Shown: piece after piece, positions 44,267-53,553 of the stretch
How the letters are laid out: each line of letters opens with the position of its first letter
How positions within the stretch are numbered: the stretch's first letter is position 1
Origin: Bombella pluederhausensis
GTDB lineage: Bacteria > Pseudomonadota > Alphaproteobacteria > Acetobacterales > Acetobacteraceae
DNA length: 64,000 nucleotides
Assembly (NCBI RefSeq): GCF_026385525.1
Contig: NZ_JANIDY010000001.1
Coordinates: forward strand, 248,001-312,000
Reading direction: 5' to 3'
Translations under genes and position numbers: made by a program
The notes under the pieces: model-generated
The model's input: the letters and a program-made list of their open reading frames with translations, nothing else
What the model was told of the DNA's origin: nothing
Database searches by the model: none

Positions 44267-47116
44267 TTAACGCTTCCACCACCCGGCACGGCGCTTTTTG
44301 GGTTTAGCCTCATCAATATTGATGGGCTGAGGTGCCGTTACATTCTCAGCAGGTGCAGTGTCCTCCACTTTGCTGGGAGTGGGGGCCGCTTCCTCGGCTG
44401 TATCCGCTTTCTTGCGCCGTGCAGGACGCCGTCTGCGGGCCGGTTTTTCTTCAGCCGGAGCTTCCTCCTGTACAGTGACGGGTGCCGCTTCCGATACAGG
44501 AGCGTCTTCCGTCACGGCTGGGGCCGCTTCAGCGGCCTCAGGGGCGCTGTTGCGAGCGGGATGCCGGCGAGGAGGCCGGGCACGGCGTGTCGGACGGCGG
44601 GAGGCTTCTTCATCTCCTTCAGCAGACGGGTCTGCCGGGCGGGATGAGATTTTGACAACTTTATTTTCGTCATCTTCCTCCGGGTTCTGATCCACTACGA
44701 TCCGGCTGCGTGTTGCCGGACGGCGGCGGGGCCGTGTGCGGCGGGCGGGTTTTTCTTCCCCGTTTTCCGCAACATCCTCTGTCTCAGCCCTTCTGGCGGG
44801 ACGCCGGTGACGCTCAGCCGGGGCATCCTCTGCCGGGGTGGTGTCTTCGGCATGGCTGGAACGGGAGGCAGTCTGCTGGCGAGCTTCTTGCTGTTCCATG
44901 ATGTCGAAGATGTCCACGCCAGCCCCTTGGAAAGGATTGGCCGGTGTCGGTCCCTGATAGGTGGAGAGTTCCTGCACAGGAACCTGTTCCTCCTGCCTAC
45001 GGGCCGGGCGGCGGCGAGTCGGACGCTCATGACGGCGGCTGGACGGACCTTCATCATCCTGCCGTGTCGTGGCAGCCGGGCGGGCAGACTGCGAGGCAGA
45101 GGCAACACGCCGTGTTCTGGTGCGGCGGCGGCCCGGCATCAGAGCTTGATCCTCATCTGTCTGCGGTGCTGCTTCATCAGTGGTGGCGGTGACGGCCGTT
45201 GCATCCTGTTCGACTGTATCGCCCTGCTTTGCATTAGTTTCAGGACTGTCCTGCTCGGCACGGCGGCGACCACCACGGCGGCGGCGGCGGCGGCGTGAGC
45301 CACCTTCGTCATCATTTTCCGGCTCTACCCGGGTCTCCTCAGTGTCTGTGCGGGTGATGGCCTCCTGTGTGACGGCAGGGGCAGGGCTTTCCGTGATGTC
45401 GATCGTGCGGACCGTGCTGACGGGGTTGTCCTCACGGGCCGGTTTCTGACGTGGGGCAAGCCGTTCGATCCGCAGCTCACCTTCTGGCAGGCTGTCGTCA
45501 TTTTCGAAACGGATGGTCATGTCATGCTGCTGCTCCAGCCGGCTGATGGCTGCCCGTTTGCTGTTGAGCATGTACAGCACGATGCTGGGGCTGACATGCA
45601 CGACAATATCGGAGGCACGGCGGCGGCTGGCTTCGTCTTCCACGCTGCGGAGAACCTGAAGGGCCATGCTTTCCACGCCACGGATGAAGCCTGTTCCCTG
45701 ACAGTGCGGGCAGGGGCTGAGCATGCTCTCGGCAATGGAGGGGCGCAGGCGCTGGCGGGACATTTCCAGCAGGCCGAAATGGGAGATGCGGCCAAGCTGG
45801 ATGCGGGCACGGTCCACACGGAGCGCATCTTTGAGGCGCTTTTCCACCTGACTGTTATGGCGGCGGCTTTCCATGTCGATGAAGTCGATCACGATCAGCC
45901 CGGCAAGGTCACGCAGGCGCAGCTGACGGGCAACTTCTTCGGCAGCCTCAAGGTTGGTGCGGAGAGCCGTTTCCTCAATGTTACGCTGCGAGGTGGATTT
46001 GCCGGAGTTGACGTCAATAGCGACCAGAGCTTCCGTCTGGTTGATGACGATATACCCGCCGGATTCCAGCCGCACGGTTGGGGAGAACATGGCCTCCAGA
46101 TGGCTTTCCACATGATAGTGGGAAAAGAGGTTCTGCCCCCGGTTCTGCCATAGGCGGATACGGTTGGTGTTATGCGGCATCAGAAGACGGGTGAATTCCC
46201 GTGTGTTCTTCCATGCTTCTTCACCATCGACCAGCACTGTCTCAATGTCACGGGTAAAGAGGTCACGGATGGCCCGCTTGATGAGGCTGGCTTCTTCGTA
46301 GATCAATGCCGGGGCGATGGAGGACAGCGCATGCGTGCGAATATTGTCCCAGAGCGTGAGGAGGTAGTCGCAGTCCCGGGTGATTTCCGCTTCCGGGCGG
46401 CTGGCACCGGCGGTGCGGATAATCATGGCCATCGTCCGGGGCAGGTCCAGCTTGCTGACGATGTCGCGCAGGCGGCGGCGGTCTGTCTCGGAGGTGATCT
46501 TGCGGGAGACACCACCGCCACGCAGGGCGTTGGGCATCAGCACGCCATAGCGGCCAGCAAGGGAGAGATAGGTTGTCAGGGCAGCGCCCTTATTGCCACG
46601 TTCTTCCTTGACGACCTGAACGAGGATTACCTGACGGCGGCGGATGACTTCCTGAATGCGGTAATTGCGGAGGAAGCGTGCCATGCGGCGGCTGGCGCTC
46701 TGTTCATCCCCTGTATCATGTTCGCCACTGACGATTTCCGGGCTGGGTTCGTCAGTATCGGGGGCTTCGTCCCCTTCGGCGTCTTCTTCTTCTGTTTCGC
46801 TGTCTCGGCTATTTTGCTCGGCAGCATATTCTTCTTCCTGCAGGGCGAGAAGCTTCTCACGGTCTGCAACAGGAATCTGGAAATAATCGGGATGAATCTC
46901 GCTGAAGGCCAGGAAGCCATGGCGGTTCCCGCCGTAATCCACGAAAGCAGCCTGAAGGCTGGGCTCTACACGGATGACTTTTGCAAGGTAAATATTGCCT
47001 TTGAGCTGACGGCGCGCTGATGTTTCAACATCATAATCTTCAATGCGCTTGCCGTTCATGACCACAACACGGGTTTCTTCTGCGTGTGTGGCGTCTATGA
47101 GCATCTGCTTTGTCAT
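44267..47116 (-). CDS. rne: Ribonuclease E
   Basis: Endoribonuclease of the RNA degradosome, 949 aa. The N-terminal S1 domain (GNIYLAKVIRVEPSLQAAFVDYG) is interrupted by an acidic Glu/Asp-rich insertion of about 60 residues before it resumes at QEVIRRRQVILVQVVKEE, as in other alphaproteobacteria. The DNase I-like catalytic core contains VIDFIDMESRRHNSQVEK, and the zinc-link is CPHCQGTG. The C-terminal 350 or so residues are a low-complexity scaffold alternating Arg-rich blocks and Glu/Ala/Pro stretches, ending RRAGWWKR. Large catalytic half intact. A 650-base gene-free region precedes it. Confidence 0.95.
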   Translation of the reverse strand: MTKQMLIDATHAEETRVVVMNGKRIEDYDVETSARRQLKGNIYLAKVIRVEPSLQAAFVDYGGNRHGFLAFSEIHPDYFQIPVADREKLLALQEEEYAAEQNSRDSETEEEDAEGDEAPDTDEPSPEIVSGEHDTGDEQSASRRMARFLRNYRIQEVIRRRQVILVQVVKEERGNKGAALTTYLSLAGRYGVLMPNALRGGGVSRKITSETDRRRLRDIVSKLDLPRTMAMIIRTAGASRPEAEITRDCDYLLTLWDNIRTHALSSIAPALIYEEASLIKRAIRDLFTRDIETVLVDGEEAWKNTREFTRLLMPHNTNRIRLWQNRGQNLFSHYHVESHLEAMFSPTVRLESGGYIVINQTEALVAIDVNSGKSTSQRNIEETALRTNLEAAEEVARQLRLRDLAGLIVIDFIDMESRRHNSQVEKRLKDALRVDRARIQLGRISHFGLLEMSRQRLRPSIAESMLSPCPHCQGTGFIRGVESMALQVLRSVEDEASRRRASDIVVHVSPSIVLYMLNSKRAAISRLEQQHDMTIRFENDDSLPEGELRIERLAPRQKPAREDNPVSTVRTIDITESPAPAVTQEAITRTDTEETRVEPENDDEGGSRRRRRRRGGRRRAEQDSPETNAKQGDTVEQDATAVTATTDEAAPQTDEDQALMPGRRRTRTRRVASASQSARPAATTRQDDEGPSSRRHERPTRRRPARRQEEQVPVQELSTYQGPTPANPFQGAGVDIFDIMEQQEARQQTASRSSHAEDTTPAEDAPAERHRRPARRAETEDVAENGEEKPARRTRPRRRPATRSRIVVDQNPEEDDENKVVKISSRPADPSAEGDEEASRRPTRRARPPRRHPARNSAPEAAEAAPAVTEDAPVSEAAPVTVQEEAPAEEKPARRRRPARRKKADTAEEAAPTPSKVEDTAPAENVTAPQPINIDEAKPKKRRAGWWKR

Positions 47117-47764
47117 GAAGGACTGGACTCCGTGGCGCGCGGGTCATGGCCCTGCCTGCGCCGATTGTCTTGGTCAACAGAGGGCGAGCGGTCTGGTCTC
47201 TTGCGGGCGGATCCTCTTAACGGGTCGCCGGGTTGGGTAACACAGAACAGCATTGCGCCTCTGGTAAACACGCTGATGGCAGGTCCTGCCATCGGGGATG
47301 ATTGCAGCCTGCCTTGAGGGACGAGCACGTCATCCGGGGCTGGCTGCCTGTGGGTTCTGATGCAGCCCCCCTGCCAGGGTGTGAGCACACCGGGCACATC
47401 GTCCCGGGCTATCTGCACCAAACGGCGCGGAGAAGTACTGCATGCGCTGGCCCTGCCGGATGCTGTTTTCCCGGCCGTTTCGAGGGGCGGGGATACATGC
47501 AGGCTATGGGCTTATGCGAGGCCAGAATGGCCCAAATCAGGCGCCATGGCAAGTAGGGAGTTTTGGGAGGGCAGAGAGGGCAGAATAAAGCCATTTTTTC
47601 CTGTTTTATCAGGGGGCTGGCCGGAGAAAATGGCCTGTCCGTTTCCATCATATTAAGGAGCGTTGGATGATGGTGGGGCAGGCCGGGCATGGCCGACCTG
47701 GAAAATCATGCTATCCATGATGGTCAAGCGCAGCGGACGTGAAAGAGAGGAGCCGAAAGGAAGC
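47117..47764. other. Long gene-free region between divergent rne and amidase genes (rne leader)
   Basis: About 650 bases with no convincing gene; open frames here lack ribosome sites and recognisable products. It should contain both divergent promoters and a long 5' untranslated leader for rne on the minus strand. RNase E of E. coli autoregulates through its long leader, so a similar role is plausible. A perfect 9-bp dyad sits at 47275-47293. Confidence 0.55.
47275..47293. promoter_or_regulatory. 19-bp perfect dyad in the rne leader
   Basis: GATGGCAGG and CCTGCCATC are exact reverse complements around a single base. In RNA this would form an 8-bp hairpin with a 3-base loop. It lies about 160 bases upstream of the rne start. 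Confidence 0.4.
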
Positions 47765-48631
47765 ATGGCCATGGTGAAGCTGACACGCCGCTTTCTGTTG
47801 GGAGGAGCTGCCAGCGGGCTTCTGCTGCCTGTTGTGGGGGCTGATGGTGCCGTGCGGCATGAGGCTGCTCATGCCGCGTCCCCGCATCATGTAAGGAGGG
47901 CGGTACGGGCTCCGGCTGTCATTCGTCATGCGCCGCCACCTAAACCTGTCATCATGCTGGACCCCGGCCATGGGGGAAAAGATCCCGGTGCCATTGGTGT
48001 GTCTGGTACTTATGAGAAACATATCGCCGTGGCGGCTGCGACCGAGCTGCACGATTTGCTCATGGCTTCAGGTAAGTATGATGTGGTGCTGAGCCGCACG
48101 GATGACCGTTTCATTCCGTTGGCTGGACGTGTGGAGCTGGCCCATAAACACAGGGCAGACCTGTTTATCTCCATGCATGCTGATGCACTACATCAGGCCG
48201 ATGTTCGTGGGGCGAGTGTCTATACGTTATCTGGCAATGCTTCTGATAAACAGACAGCCATGCTGGCGGAAACGGAGAATAGTGCGGATCGCTTTGCCGG
48301 ACCAGAGCTGGAAGGCATACCGCCCGATGTGGGGGAAATCCTGAATAGTCTGGTGCATGAGGAAACACGGCGGGGGTCAGCCCATATGGCGGCTAATGTG
48401 ATCCGCTCTTTTCAGAACCGCATCCAGCTTCTGCGGCACCCGTCCCGTCATGCGGCGTTTAAGGTTCTGAAATCGGGAGATATTCCTTCTATTCTGGTGG
48501 AGATGGGCTTCATGTCCAATCATCTGGATGAACAGGCCCTTCGGCGTGCAGCCCATAGAACGCAGATCACGCAGGCCATGAAACAGGCCATAGATGGCTA
48601 CTTTCAGCGGCAGAGACGGGGAATGCTGTAA
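47765..48631 (+). CDS. N-acetylmuramoyl-L-alanine amidase (AmiC-like, Tat-exported)
   Basis: Zinc amidase that cleaves the peptide from MurNAc during septum splitting. The 288-aa precursor begins with a twin-arginine signal (LTRRFLLGGAASGLLLPVVG), as in E. coli AmiA and AmiC. The Amidase_3 domain has VIMLDPGHGGKDPGA with the first zinc histidine, the glutamate in YEKHIAVA, ADLFISMHADA with the second histidine, and the catalytic glutamate in SILVEMGFMSN. AAAGGAAGC fixes the ATG at 47765. No AMIN domain is present, unlike AmiC. Confidence 0.9.
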   Translation: MAMVKLTRRFLLGGAASGLLLPVVGADGAVRHEAAHAASPHHVRRAVRAPAVIRHAPPPKPVIMLDPGHGGKDPGAIGVSGTYEKHIAVAAATELHDLLMASGKYDVVLSRTDDRFIPLAGRVELAHKHRADLFISMHADALHQADVRGASVYTLSGNASDKQTAMLAETENSADRFAGPELEGIPPDVGEILNSLVHEETRRGSAHMAANVIRSFQNRIQLLRHPSRHAAFKVLKSGDIPSILVEMGFMSNHLDEQALRRAAHRTQITQAMKQAIDGYFQRQRRGML

Positions 48632-48687
48632 CGACAGGTGTTTTTTGCTTGCGTTCGATCGGGGGGACCGTTACCCTGCACGCCGTA

Positions 48688-48732
48688 ATGACATTTTTTC
48701 ATGCCCTCCTTCTACGACTTATGAACCCCTGA
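48688..48732 (+). CDS. leuL: leu operon leader peptide (14 aa, Leu-rich)
   Basis: A short frame encodes MTFFHALLLRLMNP and stops with TGA. Four of five consecutive codons (CTC CTT CTA, then CGA, CTT) specify leucine, using three different CUN codons. It lies 92 bases upstream of leuA, and its last codons form the 5' arm of a strong hairpin. This is the organisation of ribosome-mediated transcription attenuation: stalling at leucine codons would keep the hairpin open and let leuA be transcribed. No strong ribosome site precedes the ATG. Confidence 0.78.
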   Translation: MTFFHALLLRLMNP

Positions 48733-48778
48733 ACGCCATACTGGCGAGCAGGTGCTTTGCTGCGTTCAGGGGTTTTAT
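48724..48778 (+). terminator. Attenuator-like hairpin upstream of leuA
   Basis: AACCCCTGAACGC (including the leader stop codon) pairs perfectly over 13 bp with GCGTTCAGGGGTT, followed by TTAT. The 25-base loop can form smaller stems such as CGCCA/TGGCG. A ribosome stalled at the leucine codons would cover the 5' arm and prevent the stem. Confidence 0.72.
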
Positions 48779-48823
48779 CCTCCTTTCCCGTGTTTTTCGT
48801 AGAAGTTAGAGTAGAGCGTTATC

Positions 48824-50395
48824 ATGTCTTTTCAGCATCCGTCCTTTGGTCATATTGCCGATAATCGCATCATCATTTTTGATACGACCCTGCGGGATGG
48901 TGAGCAGTCCCCCGGCTTCTCCATGAATCTGGGTGAGAAGCTGCGTATGGCTCATGCGCTGGCGGCTCTGGGCGTTGACGTCATCGAGGCAGGGTTCCCG
49001 GCTGCCTCGGAAGGTGACTTTGAGAGTGTGAAGCAGATTGCCGATCAGGTGGATGGTCCTGTCATCTGCGGTCTGGCTCGTAGCGCTGCAAAGGACATCG
49101 AGGCCGCCGGTAAGGCCATCAAGGGCGCACGGCGTGGGCGTATCCATAACTTTATCTCAACATCTCCGCTGCATATGAAATACAAGCTGCGGATGGAGCC
49201 GGAGAAGGTGCTGGAGCTGATCGCTTTCGGCAACAAGGAGTCCCGCCGTTATACGGATGACGTGGAATGGTCTGCTGAAGATGGTTCCCGCACGGAACCT
49301 GACTTCCTGTGCCGGTGTGTGGAAACGGCCATTGCCAATGGGGCAACGACCATCAACATTCCTGATACGGTCGGTTTTGCGACACCGGATGAGATGGAGC
49401 GCATCTTCACAATGCTGAGGGAGCGGGTGCCGGGAGCAGATCAGGTCATTTTCTCTACCCATAATCATAATGATCTGGGGCTGGCTGTTGGTAATACGCT
49501 GGCGGCTGTCGAAGGTGGTGCCCGTCAGATCGAATGCACGATCAACGGTATTGGTGAGCGTGCCGGTAATGCAGCGTTGGAAGAAGTGGTGATGGCTCTG
49601 CGGACCCGTCATGACCGCTACGGCATGGAGACGGGAATCGAAACACCCCGTTTGCTGGGCATGTCCCGCCTGCTGGCTACGATCACGGGCTTTGATGTCC
49701 AGCCAAACAAGGCTATCGTGGGGCGGAATGCCTTTGCGCATGAGAGTGGTATCCATCAGGATGGCATTCTGAAACATGCTGGCACCTATGAGATCATGAC
49801 ACCGGAAAGTGTGGGCTGGACGAGCACATCGCTGGTATTGGGCAAGCATTCCGGTCGTGCGGCCTTCCGCGACAAGCTGAAGGCTCTAGGGTATGATGAT
49901 CTGACAGAAGAAACGATCAATGCGGCCTTCCAGCGCTTCAAAGCGCTGGCAGATCATAAGAAGATCGTTTTTGACGATGACGTGCGGGCTCTAGTTGATG
50001 ATGAAAGCCGTGACCATGAGCGTGTTCGCCTGACCTCTCTGGAGCTGAAGGGCGGTACGAAACATGCCGCTCATGTCGAGCTGGATATTGAGGTGGATGG
50101 AGAGGCCCGTCACGTATCAGCCACAGGTAACGGGCCAGTGGATGCCGCCTTCCGGGCTATTGGGGAAGCTTTCCCGCATGAGGCCACGCTGGCGCTGTTC
50201 TCTGTTGCCAACGTGACAGAAGGAACAGATGCACAGGCCCGCACAACGGTGCGTTTGCAGGAAGGGGGCCGTCTGGTTGACGGGCAGGGCAGTGATGCCG
50301 ATACGGTCGTGTCTGCCGCACGGGCCTATATCCATGCGCTGAACAAGTTGTTGGTCAAACGTCTGCGTGGCGAGCCTGAAGAACTGTCTGCCTGA
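48824..50395 (+). CDS. leuA: 2-isopropylmalate synthase
   Basis: First committed step of leucine synthesis: acetyl-CoA plus 2-ketoisovalerate to 2-isopropylmalate. The TIM barrel begins IIIFDTTLRDGEQSPGFSM, has the metal-binding STHNHNDLGLAVGN and IGERAGNAALEE, and the C-terminal regulatory LeuA dimer domain ends near VVSAARAYIHALNKLL. The 523-aa length matches the long LeuA type subject to leucine feedback. Expression is probably also controlled by the leader peptide and hairpin upstream. Confidence 0.96.
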   Translation: MSFQHPSFGHIADNRIIIFDTTLRDGEQSPGFSMNLGEKLRMAHALAALGVDVIEAGFPAASEGDFESVKQIADQVDGPVICGLARSAAKDIEAAGKAIKGARRGRIHNFISTSPLHMKYKLRMEPEKVLELIAFGNKESRRYTDDVEWSAEDGSRTEPDFLCRCVETAIANGATTINIPDTVGFATPDEMERIFTMLRERVPGADQVIFSTHNHNDLGLAVGNTLAAVEGGARQIECTINGIGERAGNAALEEVVMALRTRHDRYGMETGIETPRLLGMSRLLATITGFDVQPNKAIVGRNAFAHESGIHQDGILKHAGTYEIMTPESVGWTSTSLVLGKHSGRAAFRDKLKALGYDDLTEETINAAFQRFKALADHKKIVFDDDVRALVDDESRDHERVRLTSLELKGGTKHAAHVELDIEVDGEARHVSATGNGPVDAAFRAIGEAFPHEATLALFSVANVTEGTDAQARTTVRLQEGGRLVDGQGSDADTVVSAARAYIHALNKLLVKRLRGEPEELSA

Positions 50396-50538
50396 GGATA
50401 ACGATGAAGGCCGGGGTTGATATGCCGTGTATTAAGCCCCGGTTTCACGCTAATGCAGCGTGCTGTTCAGGACATTACAATCCGTTAATTGAGGCTTGGT
50501 TTTCTGCGAGAAATATCACTTTATACGGGAATATGGCC

Positions 50539-50566
50539 TTGCTGAACTGCCATGGAGCTTTATAAT
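50539..50566 (+). promoter_or_regulatory. Candidate sigma-70 promoter of the mre operon
   Basis: TTGCTG and TATAAT are separated by 16 bases, about 80 bases upstream of the mreB start, with no hairpin in between. A GC-rich hairpin after leuA (CCGGGGTT / AGCCCCGG near 50413-50441) may separate the two units. Confidence 0.55.
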
Positions 50567-50645
50567 TTGGCACGAATGCTGTGGATGGTGTTCTGATTAT
50601 TTCCATTGCCCCGTGAGCGCGGGGATATCCGGCCAGGAGTTTTGA

Positions 50646-51692
<1,047 letters not shown>

Positions 51693-51764
51693 TCCTTTTC
51701 TGTCGGAAGGGCTCCAGCGTTCTTTTGACGTCAGAGGAGCCGAGGGAAAAGGAGTGGCCATTTC

Positions 51765-52697
51765 ATGATCTCCATCCATACACGTCAGCTTTTGTCCGGG
51801 CTGGTTCTGCCGGTTATGGTCTTTCTGGCTGTGGGGGTCATGCTTGCCGGGCAGATATGGTCGGGTAAAGCCATACAGCTGCGTATGGCAGCGGCGAGGG
51901 AAGTCGGGTCTGTCTATCAGGCGCTGCTGTTCCCGCAGAAACAGTTTCAGAAATGGCAGTTGACATTGCAGGGGGTCGGGGACCTTCTGGCTGCCAATGC
52001 GCGCCTGCGTAAAGAGAATGGCCAGCTTGCCTACTGGTATGGCGAGGCGCAGACGCTCCGTCAGGAAAATGCCCGTCTGAAGGCCGTCCTGCATTGGGGG
52101 GCTGAGGACAGTCGGGATTATGTCAGTGGTTGGGTTGTCCGGGATGAAAGTGGCCCCTATCTGAGGGCTGTCCTTCTGGATGTTGGCGATCATCAGGTGC
52201 AGCAGGGTAGTCTCGCTGTGGATGCTGTCGGGCTTGTCGGGCGTGTCAGCGAGGTCGGTCCGCATGTCGTGCGGGTGCTGCTCATTGAGGATGCTGCCAG
52301 CCGTATTCCTGTCACGCTACAGAATAGTGGTGGGGATGCGATGATGATCGGTGACAATACGCCTTATCCCCGCCTCATGTATTACAGTCAGAGTCGTCTG
52401 CCTGAAGAAGGCGAACATATCGTCACACGGGGGCAGACGGGCCTTACGGGCGGGGTGTCGGTCGGGCATGTGCATTATCTCGCACCGGGGCAGCCTGTTG
52501 TTGTGCCCGATGCGGCTCTGGAACGTCTGGAACTCGTGCGGATTTTTGATGGTGCCTTCATGCTGGAAGCGCCACCGAGTGCGGGCCGTGTGCGTGAAAA
52601 ACCGCCTTTGCTGCCAGACCATCATGATGGCGAAGCGCCTTCAAACTGGCAGAATCTACGGCGCTTTTTGCCATTTTCATCCTTGAGAAATGGCTGA
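51765..52697 (+). CDS. mreC: Rod-shape-determining protein MreC
   Basis: Bitopic inner-membrane protein whose periplasmic part links MreB to PBP2. The 310-aa chain has one N-terminal helix (GLVLPVMVFLAVGVMLAGQIW), a coiled coil containing LRQENARLKAVLHW, and beta domains with VVRDESGPYLRAVLLDVG, AVDAVGLVGRVSEVG and the VTRGQTGLTGGVSVGHV segment. AAGGAG precedes the ATG. mreD follows after an unusually long gap of 226 bases. Confidence 0.94.
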   Translation: MISIHTRQLLSGLVLPVMVFLAVGVMLAGQIWSGKAIQLRMAAAREVGSVYQALLFPQKQFQKWQLTLQGVGDLLAANARLRKENGQLAYWYGEAQTLRQENARLKAVLHWGAEDSRDYVSGWVVRDESGPYLRAVLLDVGDHQVQQGSLAVDAVGLVGRVSEVGPHVVRVLLIEDAASRIPVTLQNSGGDAMMIGDNTPYPRLMYYSQSRLPEEGEHIVTRGQTGLTGGVSVGHVHYLAPGQPVVVPDAALERLELVRIFDGAFMLEAPPSAGRVREKPPLLPDHHDGEAPSNWQNLRRFLPFSSLRNG

Positions 52698-52923
52698 CAG
52701 AGTACTTCTGTCACAAATTAACCATATTATCGCCATCTGATTAAACGACCTGTTGCCATTAATGGCCTATAGGAATGTTGGTTTCCTCACGGACCGGGCC
52801 GGAAAGGGGCAGAAATTGTCCCCAAGGCACGGTCTGTTCCGTAAGGGGTTTGCTTTCTGGGGGAAAGGACATTATCCCCGGGGAAGACAAGCGGGGCGGT
52901 AAAAACAGCAACGGGTGCAGGGC

Positions 52924-53490
52924 ATGGCATTACGGTTGGAACAGGGGCGGCTGGACCATGAAGCACTGGAAGGTGTGCGTCAGCGTAAGCTGATGGTCCG
53001 GGTGCGGCGTAAGCTGTCACCCTGTGTCGTTATGGTGTTTCTGGCCTTTGTTCTGTCAGCGCCTTTTGGTATTCTGGGTCAGACGGAACTTCAGACAGCC
53101 CTGACACTGGGTACGGTCTGGTTCTGGGCCCTGTATCGTCCTGCCTTCATGCCGCTGCTGGGTCTGTTCTGTAGTGGTCTGGTGATCGAGCTTTTCAGCG
53201 CTAATCCGCCCGGTGTCCTTCTGTTCTGGATGCTGGTGGCTTATGGGGTGGCGCATGGCTGCCGGGTCGGGCTGTCCCGCCGTGGTTTTCTTCTGTCATG
53301 GACACTGTACGGGCTGATCGTTCTGGGGGAGGCGCTGACGGACTGGGTCCTCATGGTGATCCGGGTTCGGGGGGCTCTTTCGGTCTATCCCATCGTGTTT
53401 CAGGAAGCGCTGGCCGTTGGGAGCTATCCCTTCCTTCATGTTCTTTACCTATGGGGGCTCTCCGTTATGGAAAAACATGACAGACTGTAA
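52924..53490 (+). CDS. mreD: Rod-shape-determining protein MreD
   Basis: Small polytopic inner-membrane partner of MreC, 188 aa with about five or six hydrophobic helices (LSPCVVMVFLAFVLSAPFG, TVWFWALYRPAFMPLLGLF, PPGVLLFWMLVAYGVAHG). MreD is poorly conserved; the call rests on size, topology, the YRP-x-F-MPLL element and gene order between mreC and mrdA. An in-frame GTG lies nine bases upstream of the chosen ATG. Confidence 0.88.
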   Translation: MALRLEQGRLDHEALEGVRQRKLMVRVRRKLSPCVVMVFLAFVLSAPFGILGQTELQTALTLGTVWFWALYRPAFMPLLGLFCSGLVIELFSANPPGVLLFWMLVAYGVAHGCRVGLSRRGFLLSWTLYGLIVLGEALTDWVLMVIRVRGALSVYPIVFQEALAVGSYPFLHVLYLWGLSVMEKHDRL

Positions 53491-53553
53491 TAGACTGCGC
53501 TCAAGAAGCCTTGAGATTTCTTTTTTAATCCTTCTTTAAGTGTATATTGAACA

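Noticed and set aside
45100-45400. CGG-rich stretch in rne as a separate repeat element
   Set aside because: It encodes the Arg-rich scaffold of RNase E and is explained by codon choice.
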